The notes beneath the pieces were generated by a model. The model was given only the letters and a program-made list of their open reading frames with translations, was not told the DNA's origin and made no database searches. Both the position numbers and the translations under genes were made by a program. From assembly GCA_003999685.1 (NCBI GenBank), contig CP021231.1, positions 124,001-188,000 on the forward strand: DNA of 64,000 nucleotides, read 5' to 3'. This DNA is from Taiwanofungus camphoratus. Its lineage: Eukaryota; Basidiomycota; Agaricomycetes; Polyporales; Taiwanofungaceae. This document shows positions 1-11,095 of the stretch, piece after piece. Within the stretch, counting starts at the first letter, position 1. The number at the start of each line of letters is the position of its first letter.

Positions 1-1
1 C

Positions 2-1336
2 GAGCGCATCTCAATGCCTTTCCGCGAGTTCCTCACATCGCTGCAGAGCGAGAATGGGTCACATCACTATCTTACAACGCAGTATTCTGGGGACGGGGAT
101 GCTTTGTCGCCGCTCGGCGACGCGCTGACGGCGTTTTCGCCCCCAACTGATGCACTCAAAGATGATTTTCCCATCGTGCCGCGCCTTATGGGCAATTTGT
201 TCCTTCAGCAGGCCAATCTGTGGTTAGGCAAGTCAAAGGACGGCTCTTCGTCAGGTCTGGTGAGCGCACAGGCACTCTTTTCAATTGAACCTCGTTTATA
301 TACGTTCTCTAACTCACAGCACCACGACTTTCACGACAATCTGTATTGCCTACTCAAGGGCCGCAAGCGGTTCGTGCTCTTCCCGCCGCAAGAACACGTA
401 CACCTCTGTCCACACGGTGAACTACACAAGCTGCACGAGAACGGAGTTGTCGCATACGATTCTACGTTGCGCGCAGATGGCCTCGATGAGCGCATTGCGT
501 TACAGGCACGCGTTCGCGCGCTCGAGCGGAAGCTCGAGGCGTGCCGTGGCATGAAGGGTAAGGGTAAAGGCAAGCGCCAGGAAATCGCGACACTAGAACA
601 GATGCATGGCGAGGCGGTGCAGCAGCTAAGCAACCTGGCGATGGATGAGGAGTTTGGGTTTGAGTTGGTGAGTTCAGACAGCGAGAATGACGAGGACGAG
701 AGCTCGGTACAGGATGAGGGTTCTCTCATGGGGGACCTAACAGACGGCCACGACGACTATGATGCTCTTATTGGAGATTTAGAGGAATCTGATGCAGATC
801 ATGATGCTGCAGGTCCATCCGGATCAAGTAAAAGGAAACATGCGGACAGCATGAGTAGTGAGGACGATGACCAGTTGCCTGTCAAGGAGCCCGGCTCCTT
901 TTCCCGTATACCCACCGCCTATCTGCACAGACAACTGGATCTACCCACAACCGCGGCCATGCCCCCATCGTCAGGAGATTTTGTCACCCTGGCAAAAGCT
1001 ACACCACCGTACGTCGTCGAGCTCTCCGCGGGCGAGATGCTCTACCTGCCCGCATCGTGGTGGCACGAGGTCACGTCGTCGTCTCCCTCCAACTCCAGCC
1101 AAGAGCAAGAAGATAGCAGCGCCGTCCACATGGCGTTCAATTACTGGTTCTACCCGCCAGATGCTGATAAATTCGAGGCGCCTTACAAGGACACCTTAGT
1201 CTGGGAGTATCTGAGAGAAAGAGCGAGTAAGAGTGCGAGCATGAATGGAGAGAATGGCGTGAACGTGGCGCCAGAGGGGAAGAGGAAGCGAGATGACGCT
1301 GACGAGGCGACGAAGCGGGCTAGGTGGGGAGCCTAG
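2..1336 (+). CDS. JmjC/cupin-8 domain protein, 5' end outside window
   Basis: This is a probable Fe(II)/2-oxoglutarate-dependent oxygenase of the JmjC (cupin-8) type, in the group that includes JMJD7 and TYW5. The substrate cannot be told. The frame is open from the window edge (ERIS before MPFREFL), and relatives have about 100 more N-terminal residues, so the true start lies upstream. Visible signs are GLHHDFHDNLY, with the H-x-D metal pair, then LLKGRKRFVLFPP, and later LYLPASWWHEVTS with the distal histidine. An acidic low-complexity insert (about residues 210-290, with runs of D, E and S) splits the barrel. The C-terminus carries GKRKRDD and TKRARW, which look like nuclear signals. A 60-nt intron at 260-319 (gtgagc to cacag) must be removed to restore GL-HHDFHDN. 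It has no stop and keeps the frame. Family sure, substrate unknown. Confidence 0.85.
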   Translation, partial: ERISMPFREFLTSLQSENGSHHYLTTQYSGDGDALSPLGDALTAFSPPTDALKDDFPIVPRLMGNLFLQQANLWLGKSKDGSSSGLVSAQALFSIEPRLYTFSNSQHHDFHDNLYCLLKGRKRFVLFPPQEHVHLCPHGELHKLHENGVVAYDSTLRADGLDERIALQARVRALERKLEACRGMKGKGKGKRQEIATLEQMHGEAVQQLSNLAMDEEFGFELVSSDSENDEDESSVQDEGSLMGDLTDGHDDYDALIGDLEESDADHDAAGPSGSSKRKHADSMSSEDDDQLPVKEPGSFSRIPTAYLHRQLDLPTTAAMPPSSGDFVTLAKATPPYVVELSAGEMLYLPASWWHEVTSSSPSNSSQEQEDSSAVHMAFNYWFYPPDADKFEAPYKDTLVWEYLRERASKSASMNGENGVNVAPEGKRKRDDADEATKRARWGA

Positions 1337-2744
1337 CCTGTGGATGGGGGGCAAGGTGAAAGCGATGCGGAGAGCGCCTGCGTTCAGTCACCACCATACT
1401 GTGTAGGTGACGTGCACGGGACGTATTTGCTTTGATTAGCTGAGTAGCTAGTCTCGAGCATAGAGACCGGATGAGGTTCAGGATTCGTCAGCCTTCAGGC
1501 CTCAGAATACATGACCGTCCATGAGGCGCGGTCTGCATCGGCTCCTTCGAGTCTAGAAGACGTTCACAAACTCGATCAAAAGCTGTAATCAGTATCACCC
1601 AGCTAGAGCACGTACTGTAAGGCAGATTGTTTGCGACGAGAATCGGAGAAGCAGGCGCTCCTAGGTTCCTAACCATCGATCCTGTTCCTTGAGGACGTCG
1701 CGGACTGCTATCGGGACATGTTCTGACCTCAGCGCTGACTGCATGCGGACTTTATTTGAAGCAGCGGCTCAAAGCTATTATCGCTGTGATGCGAAGAGCA
1801 CGATAACACATATCAGCGGCAAATGATGCAAAGGATACATCCTCTGAGGAGACTATATTCGGCGGGCCTGCTGCCAGGACGAGCCGAATATGGACTGAAT
1901 GATAAAGGTGATGCAGTGAAGGTTGAACATCCGCCTAATTAATCTCTGTGAAGGATTAGAACAAAACAAGTAAGACGTTTCCGGAATCTACCAGACAATG
2001 GACCGCATCTGTTCCCAAAGCTTCGTAAGGCTTCTCCCTCCGTGCTGCCCGTCAGCTCAAGGTCGGAACATCCCTTTCAGCCATAAGTCGGTTGCATGAG
2101 CGACGTTAACCTCCTGCGGAGCTTTCGACGTGCATTCATCTCTTGCATCTGCATCTAAGTTCGCCAGGATGCTGAGCCTCTTCGTGCCAGAGTCCCTGCT
2201 TGTGAGGCGCCTGCTTCCCAGAAAGCAAACTTGCAAAAGCAGGATCCCGCTACTCCACGCACTGCCTGAAAAATACCGCAGAAAGCACTGTCCAAGATAA
2301 AATTCTCAAATGTTGACGTTACGAGCCTGTATTACATTGAGAGTTGAGGATCCCTAGAGTCGGAATGAGGTTGTGGTTCAACGCTAGGCGATTTTCTGCA
2401 GGCTGTCGGGGAGTGCTGCGAGGCGCCTCATCGCGATCAGGTGATGCTGCTGGAGATCTTTGCTATCTTCGCTCGGGCAGGCATCGGGCAGGCATGCATT
2501 GTGAGCGTCTTCGGCAGAAGTCGATTGGCCATTTGGCAAATGCGATTCTTCCGCTGTGCGTTCGTGCGATTGAGTTTCTAGGTTCGCAGAATGCCTTTAC
2601 GGCACCCGTTACGGACAGCCGCCGGTCTGTCCTCATGGGTGCCGTCCTTATGGGCATATAGGAGGACACCATAACCCGGGTCAGGGGGAGTACTTATACA
2701 CCCTTTAGTCGATAGGGCCACCCCTGATGGTGTACACCTCTGCT
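1337..2744. other. intergenic, nothing recognised
   Basis: About 1.4 kb between the JmjC gene and the P450. Only short open frames occur (the longest about 105 codons at 2344-2661), and none has recognisable motifs or plausible splice links to the P450. The stretch probably holds the JmjC terminator and the P450 promoter. Confidence 0.4.
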
Positions 2745-5462
2745 ATGCCGCTCCCACCAGGTCCAGCTTACTTGCTGCACAGTCTTCCTCGTCTCCTGAT
2801 TCCTCCAGCTTTTATCTACCTTGCCAACATCTTATGTCGTGTATTGCTGGACGTTGTCGTCCCTCGCAGGCTTCTGATTGCAGCCTGCCTCCTCTCCTTC
2901 CCAACCGCAGCCTTTATCCTCGTGAGATGGAGGAAATACGCGAACAGGAAGGAAGCTGCCTCCCTCGGCGCGGTCATGCCTCCTACGGTGAAGCACAAAT
3001 GGCCAGGTGGTGTAGATATTCTGCTAGCTGTGTCACGGAACTTTGAAAAGACTTTCCTTGGTATGTCATCAGGAGCGTGACATCCAACGAGGTAAATGAC
3101 TGACAGTGGTTTCCAAGGCGACTGGTTGTTCAAATGGAGTGAAGAGTATGGCCATACATACAATCGGGAGGTGCTATTTGAGAACAGGGTGTGTGATGTT
3201 AATGCAAGATTATTTCTGTTGTTTCATCTTGGATATAGTTGTTCACCTCCGAGCCTGAACACATCAAGGTAAGCTTTACCCCTTGCTTCAGTCGTGGGTA
3301 CATGTATTCTGTGTCGTAGGTCTCAGAATGTGTAGTAGTAGTAAAGCATATTTGAAGTCCATGGCATGACTCGAGATAAATGGGACGTTGCGGCACTGAT
3401 GAGAACTCATATGTATAGGCGATTCTTGCAACCGACTTTGCTGGCTTCGAGAAAGGTATACAGGAAATTCTGATACTGTCGCACATGCCATTAAGACACT
3501 TTTTAGGGCCCAACTTCCGAAATCAGATGGGCAGCTTACTGGGAACAGGAGTGTTTAATTCCGATGGTAAGTCTGGGCATTCTCAAACTTTCTCAACGCG
3601 ATCATCCTGAAGGCTCTTAACAGGCGAGATGTGGAAGTAAGTTGCAATACATCCTACGTGTGTAAAGTCACTCAGTCTATTATAGATTTCACCGTGCCAT
3701 GACCCGGCCCTTCTTCAGCAGAGACCGCGTCAGCCACTTCGACATTTTCGACAGGCAAGGGCTCATAATCTTGTCAAGAGGCCGAGTGTACTCATGAACC
3801 TCTATAGGCACGTCGAAGATGCCTTCAAGCAAATGAGAAGCCGTTTTCAAGAAGGGTATGCCGTTGACTGGCAGGTCAGTACCGCCTACGTCCGTACATA
3901 ACCCGCCTTCTGACGCTCTGCACGCTCGCAGGACCTCGTTTCGCGCTTCACGCTCGACTCCGCGACCGAGTTCCTCTTCGGACAGGACGTGCGCTCGCTC
4001 TCCGCCGGGCTCCCTTACCCGCCGACGGCCTCTGCACTCGCGCGCGTGTCCCCGGGCACGCACCCCGCGAACGGCTTCGCGCGCGCGTTCATCAACGCGC
4101 AGACCGCATGCGTGCTGCGCTCGCGCTTCGCTAGCACGTGGCCACTATTCGAGTTCTGGGAAGACAAGGTCAAGGCGCACATGCGCGCGATCGATGACTT
4201 CATTGCGCCCATTCTGAGCAATGCGCTTGAGAAGAGGAAGAAGAGGGGTACGGGGGAGGCGAAGGAGGAGGTCGATGACGATGAGACGCTACTGGAGCAT
4301 CTCGTCAAGTTGACCGACGGTAGGCTCCTATATCTTTGTTTTACGCATGCACAGTGCTCAAGTCAGCATGTGACTCTGACAGATCCGAAGGTGCTGAAGG
4401 ACGAGACACTCAACATCCTTATCGCAGGACGTGACACGACAGCTGCTACTCTGACGTTCTCAGTTTACAAACTCGCACAGCATCCTGACGTCCTGCAGCG
4501 CCTGCGCGAGGAGATCTTGGCCAAGGTGGGTCCCTCGCGGCGGCCTACGTACGACGACATTCGTGATATGAAGTATTTGCGAGCCGTCATCAACGAGACG
4601 CTCCGCCTGTATCCCTCTGTGTGCGTAATACGACTGTCGTTTACGTGCACTGGCTCATTCATTGTCCCGCTCTAGCCCCTTTAACCTCCGGTATGCCTAT
4701 ATGCTCTACGTCGTTCCGTGTTTGTTTATCCTTCGTTGCCAGCTCAACCACCAACGCCGCTATCTGGCCATCCAAGATCCCTGGGGGAAAACCCTTTTAT
4801 ATTCCCGCCAGTACTAGGTAACCCTGCGATGCTTTTCACATGGCCACAACTGACCTGACCCATTCCCCAGGGTGCAGTACTCCGTATTCGTAATGCACCG
4901 TCGGAAGGATCTATGGGGCCCAGATGGTGAGTTCCAAGAAGAAAAGAGATATATACGTTTACGGAGTTCACGCATACGCTGCGCATCGCTTCTGTAGCGC
5001 TTGACTTTGACCCTGGTCGCTTTATGGACGAGCGGGTGCAGAAGTACCTGACGCCAAACCCATTCATCTTCCTGCCTTTCAACGCGGGCCCCCGTATCTG
5101 CCTTGGCCAGCAGGTGCGCCTGATTAGGATTGGCTTGCGCGGCGAGCATCAATTTAATTTAGTTTTTCCTTATCAATAGTTTGCATATAACGAGATTTCC
5201 TTCATGCTCGTGCGCCTGCTACAAAGATTCTCGACCATTGACCTCGCACCGGAAGCAAATCCTGCATCGCGTCCACCTCCATCCTTCAATGAGTCCAGCG
5301 GCTGCAACGGTAATGACACTGTTTGGATCAGCACTCATCTGACCATGTATGTCAAAGTAAGTGCAGTATGCTACCGCTCACAGCTGTGATGCTCGGCTCA
5401 AAATTCTCTCCTCACAGAATGGACTGTGGGTGAAGATGGGTGAAGCGCCTATTGCGGAGTGA
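2745..5462 (+). CDS. cytochrome P450, CYP63-like monooxygenase
   Basis: This is a microsomal haem-thiolate monooxygenase. The N-terminal membrane anchor ([19 protein letters not shown] onward) and the overall pattern match the CYP63 family of white-rot fungi, whose members oxidise alkanes and aromatic xenobiotics. All signature motifs are present across about 14 exons: the C-helix [10 protein letters not shown], the I-helix AGRDTTA, the K-helix ETLR (ExxR), and the haem loop [12 protein letters not shown] with the cysteine ligand near 5091. I could splice it by eye from start to stop ([13 protein letters not shown]) with no lesion. I chose the ATG at 2745 because it begins [10 protein letters not shown] as in relatives. 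An in-frame ATG lies 18 nt upstream. One intron (3755-3807) has GC-AG borders. Substrate unknown. Confidence 0.93.
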
Positions 5463-6949
5463 GATGTCTGAAGGTAGCACGATACTCGACACCGACACCG
5501 CCGAGTCTCTCGCAGGGTGCCTTTTGTACCACACGTTGATCATTCAGTCTACCTTCGTACTGATTGTGTATACCACGGGTCATGTTGATGTCCTGTGTCG
5601 TCCGTTAATACTGCTGAGATTAGGAGGCTTTCTAACCTTGTACGATAGACATTAACGTCGATAGATCCCGAATATTAATTCGTGGATACAGTATTGAATT
5701 TCATACTCAGTTACATGTACAAGACTACTGCTATAAGCATACTGAATTGATGTGGGACGTACTACATATGACCCAAGAGCCGTGCAACCGCCAAAGCTTA
5801 TGAGGAAACCGGCACCTTCCGAGCCTTTCTAGGGCCTGGGCTACACTCTTTCAGTTGACCAGCTCATTTGATTCTACATTGCAAGTCTTGATTGACGTGC
5901 CTCAGGCAACCAAGACCATGACGGTGTAAAAAGCTGAGAGAGAGAGAAGTCTTTGCCTTTGATATGCTATGAGTGTCACGCAGCAGCAGATCGTTGATTT
6001 CGGAAAGCATGCTAAATACTTGATCTTCCTGCTATCAGGATTCAGCGCATCTTTTTTCTACAAATGATCGGCCCATTGACTTCACCTAACCGACTACGAA
6101 CTGCATTAGAGCTCGGAGATCACATCGGCATGACACGGCATTCCTGAAGCCCGCGGTGTTAGAAGGCATTTGCGGGAATATTCACTTCCGGCGATTTCTC
6201 TGTTTACAGCCTATTGTCTTTCTGAGAACGAGCATATACAAATCTCTCTAATGGTACGTAACGTATATATCCACAGATATGGCTCTCAGTCTCTGACCAG
6301 ACCAGTCAGCTCGTACACCTTCTTGATTGCCGCGCCAATTATGTCGTCTTGTCAGTGGTGCTAAAATCAGCCAGCATATCCATCGGAGCCTCTGTTCAAC
6401 CCACGTAGCCCCTTTGACCTTTATGACAAAATTTGATCCCTCATTTTCGCTTCGAGATAACCTCCGCATTGAATTTTACATCGAAGAGCTATTCGACGAT
6501 GGCAGTCTTCCTCTTCGGGGCCTTTTCGCAGCCTTCCAAAAATTTGAGCGGTGCTTATCGTGAGACCGGGCGGTGCAGTATTTGAGCGTTATAGTCTTCC
6601 AACATGCGTTCTCTGCGCTATCACGGACGAGAGTAGGACGGCTCTGACCCGAAGGCCTTTTCGCTCCTTTGTCATGAGATCTCCCGACTGTATTGGACGA
6701 TTTAAACATACTGACGCGCCGCTTATTTGTAAGCTCGACATATTCAAATTAACATGACAGTATTAAACAGGTACTCTGATATGACTTCCACTGGTTCGCT
6801 GTGCTATCCTCTGAGTCTTCTGGCCCACGCTCACAACAATACGATTCCGTCACTTAGACGTTGAAATTTATGCTCATGGTATGCCTACAGTCTCTTTCTT
6901 TGATACATTGAGGTAGCTAACTAACCACTTTCAGCATTCTTGAGCATCA
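5463..6949. other. intergenic, nothing recognised
   Basis: About 1.5 kb with only short unrelated open frames on both strands (none above 80 codons). It includes the P450 3' end and presumably the promoter of the next plus-strand gene. No repeat or RNA gene was seen. Confidence 0.4.
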
Positions 6950-8013
6950 ATGACAGACGCAAGCGAAGTACATATTCTCCCTTTGTACGATGTAAGCGTT
7001 CCAGGATGGTCCTTATCATCTGTGTTGACTCGCATGTTAGAGTCGGGTTATACCCGATGATATTCCCAGCTTCCTTGAGGATATGCTGCCACTAATCGAG
7101 GTAGATGAACATAATTGTCAATATCTGCGTTACTTGACAGTATCAGCGACTATTGACGCACTGTCTATTTTAGTAGCAATGCTTTTTGAAGCCACGACAT
7201 CTCATGAGCTCGATCATACGAACAATCAACACCTGGCTATTTTACCGTTACCGTCCTCACCACTAACACCACAGCAAGAGGTTTTGGTGGGCTGTCCTGT
7301 AGAGGAAGAATGTTCGCACATCTCTCGTAGCAGACAAGGAGCTGGATTGCGATGTGTCCGAACCTCTTTCAAAAATATTTTGACGACAATTGTGAAGAAA
7401 CTAGGCTCGCTAACATTCTCAAGAAGAGCAGCAGGAGCCTCCAGCGAAAGTGTCTCTACGAACTTTTCCCAAAGTACAAAGGCGTCGATCAACACCATGT
7501 CTTGCAATCATGACTCTATAGAAGATGCCGATGAGAAAGAACCAGACGAAGCTCAATGGACGCGACCAGACTTCACAATCACCACTGTCGATGCAACTTT
7601 CTTGGAGGATGTATATTTGGCCCTTGAATTAGCAGAAAGACTCCGAGACACCTGCAGTGACATCGAAGGTCAGCCGTTCTAAACTTCGATTTTGGGTTGT
7701 ACTTAGTTTACAGTCCGATCTCCTTTAGGCGTGCCAAGTGATGATAGAGACTGTTTTGAGTGCAGATCCGAATGTCTTCTAGAGGAGGATATCGCAGCCA
7801 ATGACTCGAAGAGAGTAGCTGCGCCACTTTTCACTGAAGCCGAGGCATCGACCCAGCCTACGAAGATCCAACATCTATACACATTCACCAAGGTTGGTCA
7901 TTACTCCATATGTCAACCTGCAATTTGATTATCCTCACCACTTATGGTGATGAATGCAGGTAAAGACGAAGAAGATACGTCTCGTTGAATTTCTGTCAAA
8001 GTTGAAGAGATGA
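6950..8013 (+). CDS. unrecognised protein, four exons
   Basis: I do not recognise this protein. The model is my own splice reading: exons 6950-6991, 7041-7668, 7729-7892 and 7960-8013 join in frame with GT-AG introns of 49, 60 and 67 nt to give 295 residues, MTDASEVHILPLYD to LVEFLSKLKR. The product is soluble and acidic, with cysteine and serine clusters (CPVEEECSHISRS; DCFECRSECLLEEDI) and no clear signal peptide or membrane segment. A moderately hydrophobic stretch (TIDALSILVAMLFEA) lies near residue 50. It has the same orientation as its neighbours. It could be a lineage-specific gene, and the start could lie further upstream. Confidence rests on clean splicing, not homology. Confidence 0.55.
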
Positions 8014-8890
8014 AGTCAATGAGGAAGTATCGGTTGTTTATAGGTGTTGGCCGTTCGTGATAGGGGAGTGGTACGTGGTGTTGCTCCCACATTGATCCGG
8101 TTCACTATCGCACAGAGCTGAATATTCTTGCATATTCTCTCCCAGATAATTTGGCTTAGCTTATGATCCTGTGGTTACGTTATGCAGCAGTTGTTTTCTT
8201 CCAAATCTTGATATGGATGCTCAGTACTTCGTTATGCCATGGAACGAAGCCGTGCAGATCCCGATAATGTGCCAGAACAACAATGTGGCAATTGCATGAT
8301 ATAGTTGTGGAAAGAGAATCTTACTTGATGCCAAGATGCTTCGTTCTATCAAGGTCAGGTCAGACCTGGCGCATATCTTGGAACACGAACCGTAAGTTTC
8401 TTCTAGATAATCTTCTTCAGTGGTGTTCTCAAGTCTGTCTCATTTTCATTGATGCCTTTATGGCATTCGACCTCCACCAGATCTCCTACTTAAAGCATCA
8501 CAAAGGGACAGCCTGATAGTTGAACAGCAGATGAGGTGCAAAGTACGAGCCCCTTCTAACTGTTTGAGTTAGACGAGGCGCATTTATTTGTTCAAGTTCT
8601 CACCTGCTGCGTTCATGTCTGACACTGTACTACCGTAAAATCGGGCATCTAGGAGCTATTTACAACTCAATACCAGAATGCTGGAAGTGCATTTCTAGGC
8701 GATATCTATGTTCTCAAAATCGAAACTGCAGATGTGTTCATAGACTGAGCGGTGAGGTGCGGCAAAGTCCCCAATCCCAGTTGGATATTGTGTTCGTCCC
8801 TTCACGTGAAAGATATGCTTTGACCCTCGCTTTGACCCCCCTCTTCACCGAATTTCAGCCATTGTTCCCCAAATTGGTGTTGAAGCACAG
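8014..8890. other. intergenic, nothing recognised
   Basis: About 0.9 kb between two unrecognised plus-strand genes. A 77-codon frame at 8283-8516 has no recognisable features. An upstream exon of the next gene could lie here. Confidence 0.35.
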
Positions 8891-10721
8891 ATGCCCCCGG
8901 GAATGTATTTCAGGCGCCAGCAGCGCCATTCCCCAATCAATCCTTTTCCATCGCCGTTGTGCCACTCAAGTGCTCTTATGCGCTTTTCAAATTTTCGCAG
9001 TCAGTCTCTCACTCTAAGCGGCTCTTGTCAGCGTTGGTTCTTCGACAAACAAGTCACCTTCGTTCAGGACTCGTGTCCTGCCTCCGCATGTATTGACACA
9101 TCTATGCTGCAGATATCCTCTATGTCACCGACTGCGCCACACAACCGCTCTTGCGTGGAAGACATGCGCTGCCTACCTGCCGTTGCACATCAGCAAACCG
9201 GTGACTACTGGCCGAACAGCCCAGATGACCTTGTGAGCATGGTTTCCGATCGACACTGGTATCAGCATCTCATCGCCTGCGAAATGCATTAGAGGAATGA
9301 GCCTACAAACATACATCAGGTACGCTTCTGGAATCGCATGTAACCGATCATCATCAAATCGCTTGACGGAGGTTAAAGAATGGTCGAGGCTCCGACAGCT
9401 TTCTCGTCGTCCACCTCGACAGGACAGACATGTAAGTTGCGCTTGTTTTACCCTTGTGAACAACTTCCGTATACATAGACCGTCATTATTCAATAGCGCG
9501 AGCGCGACCCAGGGTCTCGGGGAGAATCCGATATCAAGCACAAACGTGGCAGGCGTCTCAGCGTCAAGGCGGCTTCCGCATCGAACAATCGTCCAGCGTG
9601 GTCACGCTTTGACGAGGTCGAGCTAGGTTCTTCTTCACCTCCACTTTCTTCTCTTCGTCTTCGACTTTGTCGACGAGAAAACTCTTCGAGTAGGCTAAAG
9701 GATGCGCGGAGAGGACCGAATACACCATCATCCCCAAAGAAATTATGGCGCAAGATGTCTAATGCTTTGAAAGTAATCTCGCTTGCGAAGGTGACCTCTA
9801 ATAATCGGTGTGCATAGCAAGAGCTCAATTGCATTCTTACTCAGAACTCTTTGTCGCGAACTAATGCAAGAAATGTCTCTCAGAGGTCGGATCGGTTTTG
9901 CATGGAAGAGCCTGAGCCAGTGTCAGTGTCCGCGCAACGCACTAGCCCGTTTGACCCCCACGACAATCAACGTTCTGTGATATCAAGCTGTTGCTTAGCG
10001 CAAAAATGTGAACGTAGCCAAGATGTCTGTTCAGTGCATTTATCCTGTGATGAGTGAATTGACAACCTTTCATAAAGCAGGTCGGCGTCGTCACCTCGAT
10101 TAGTGTTAACTCGGCAGGAAGTGAAAACTTCTCAGAAGTCCGTGGAGGATGCTCTATACCGCAACCAAAAATGCTTTTCTCCTCAATGGCACCTGAAGTA
10201 GGCGGCTGCTGTGCAGTCGGCTGTGCCACACGGTCAAACAATGCCTCAACTTCAGTAATGCACCCCATCGGCAATCCTGTGGGTAGCGCCAGATCAACAG
10301 ATGAGCAGAGCTGGGACGGATCGGAAGCATGCAATGACCTCTCGGAGGTCTCAGAACTGTCATCTCCAGTAAGCATGACACTTGATTCATCTTGTCACCT
10401 GAATTCGATCTTTCGGCCCAGAAAGTAGACGAGCTCGATGTTCTGGAACTCATTTCCCTTCTCAAGGAAGTAAGAGCGCTGTGGAATGATTCGGATGTAT
10501 CCTCCATTGGTTCTCAAATGTTCTCTGAATCTTGTCACACGGACGTCTTGCGGAGGTATTTGGCTTTCACTGCTAGAGAACTGAACCGAGCAGCCGGAGC
10601 CACTATGGACGCATACATAAGCGAGAAGTCACCAATGGATTCGCCCCTGACCCGCTGTCTTGCAGCTTGGGGTCTCATCATGAGTGCTCTTGTTGTATAC
10701 TTCTATATACGAGGCTCTTGA
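8891..10721 (+). CDS. unrecognised tail-anchored membrane protein
   Basis: I do not recognise the family. Seven exons (8891-9232, 9293-9319, 9372-9431, 9497-9790, 9845-10024, 10081-10368, 10422-10721) join in frame. Every intron is phase 0, 52 to 65 nt, and GT-AG, giving 496 residues. The middle is basic and serine-rich (VKEWSRLRQLSRRPPRQDRH; KLWRKMSNALKVISLAK). A short helical acidic region follows (KVDELDVLELISLLKEV). The last 20 residues form one hydrophobic segment (LAAWGLIMSALVVYFYI) ending RGS, typical of a tail anchor facing the cytosol from the ER or mitochondrial outer membrane. The start ATG is the least certain part, and the donor at 10025 (gtctgt) is weak. It converges with the mannosidase gene. 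Confidence 0.58.
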
Positions 10722-11095
10722 GCCCCACATGATATGTCGAGACTTGATCCCTGGACAAAGCATCCTACGGTTACGAGCGTACAAGCAAGCTGACAGACCG
10801 AATCACCGGACTGCTTGGTTTGCTGGCAAAGGTTGACAATGCAGTCAAATAAGGGCAACGGTGCATACACTATTGTACAGGCAATGAATGGATTTTAACC
10901 TTCACAGTGCAATGCTACAACAAGTAGTCAATAAGTGTCCGACAATATGAAAGGAAGAGCAAATTTTGGTATACGGGTTATTGGCTGAAGGAAACGAGTT
11001 TAGTCAACGGTTACCCAGCTTTCTCTCTTGCTAGAAGACCTTGGAGTAATCAGATTTATGTTAGGACTAGAACCTATCGACGTCGCATGCGGGGC
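10722..11095. other. convergent intergenic space
   Basis: About 370 bp between the 3' ends of the tail-anchored gene (plus) and the mannosidase gene (minus). It should contain both terminators. Nothing else is seen. Confidence 0.4.
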
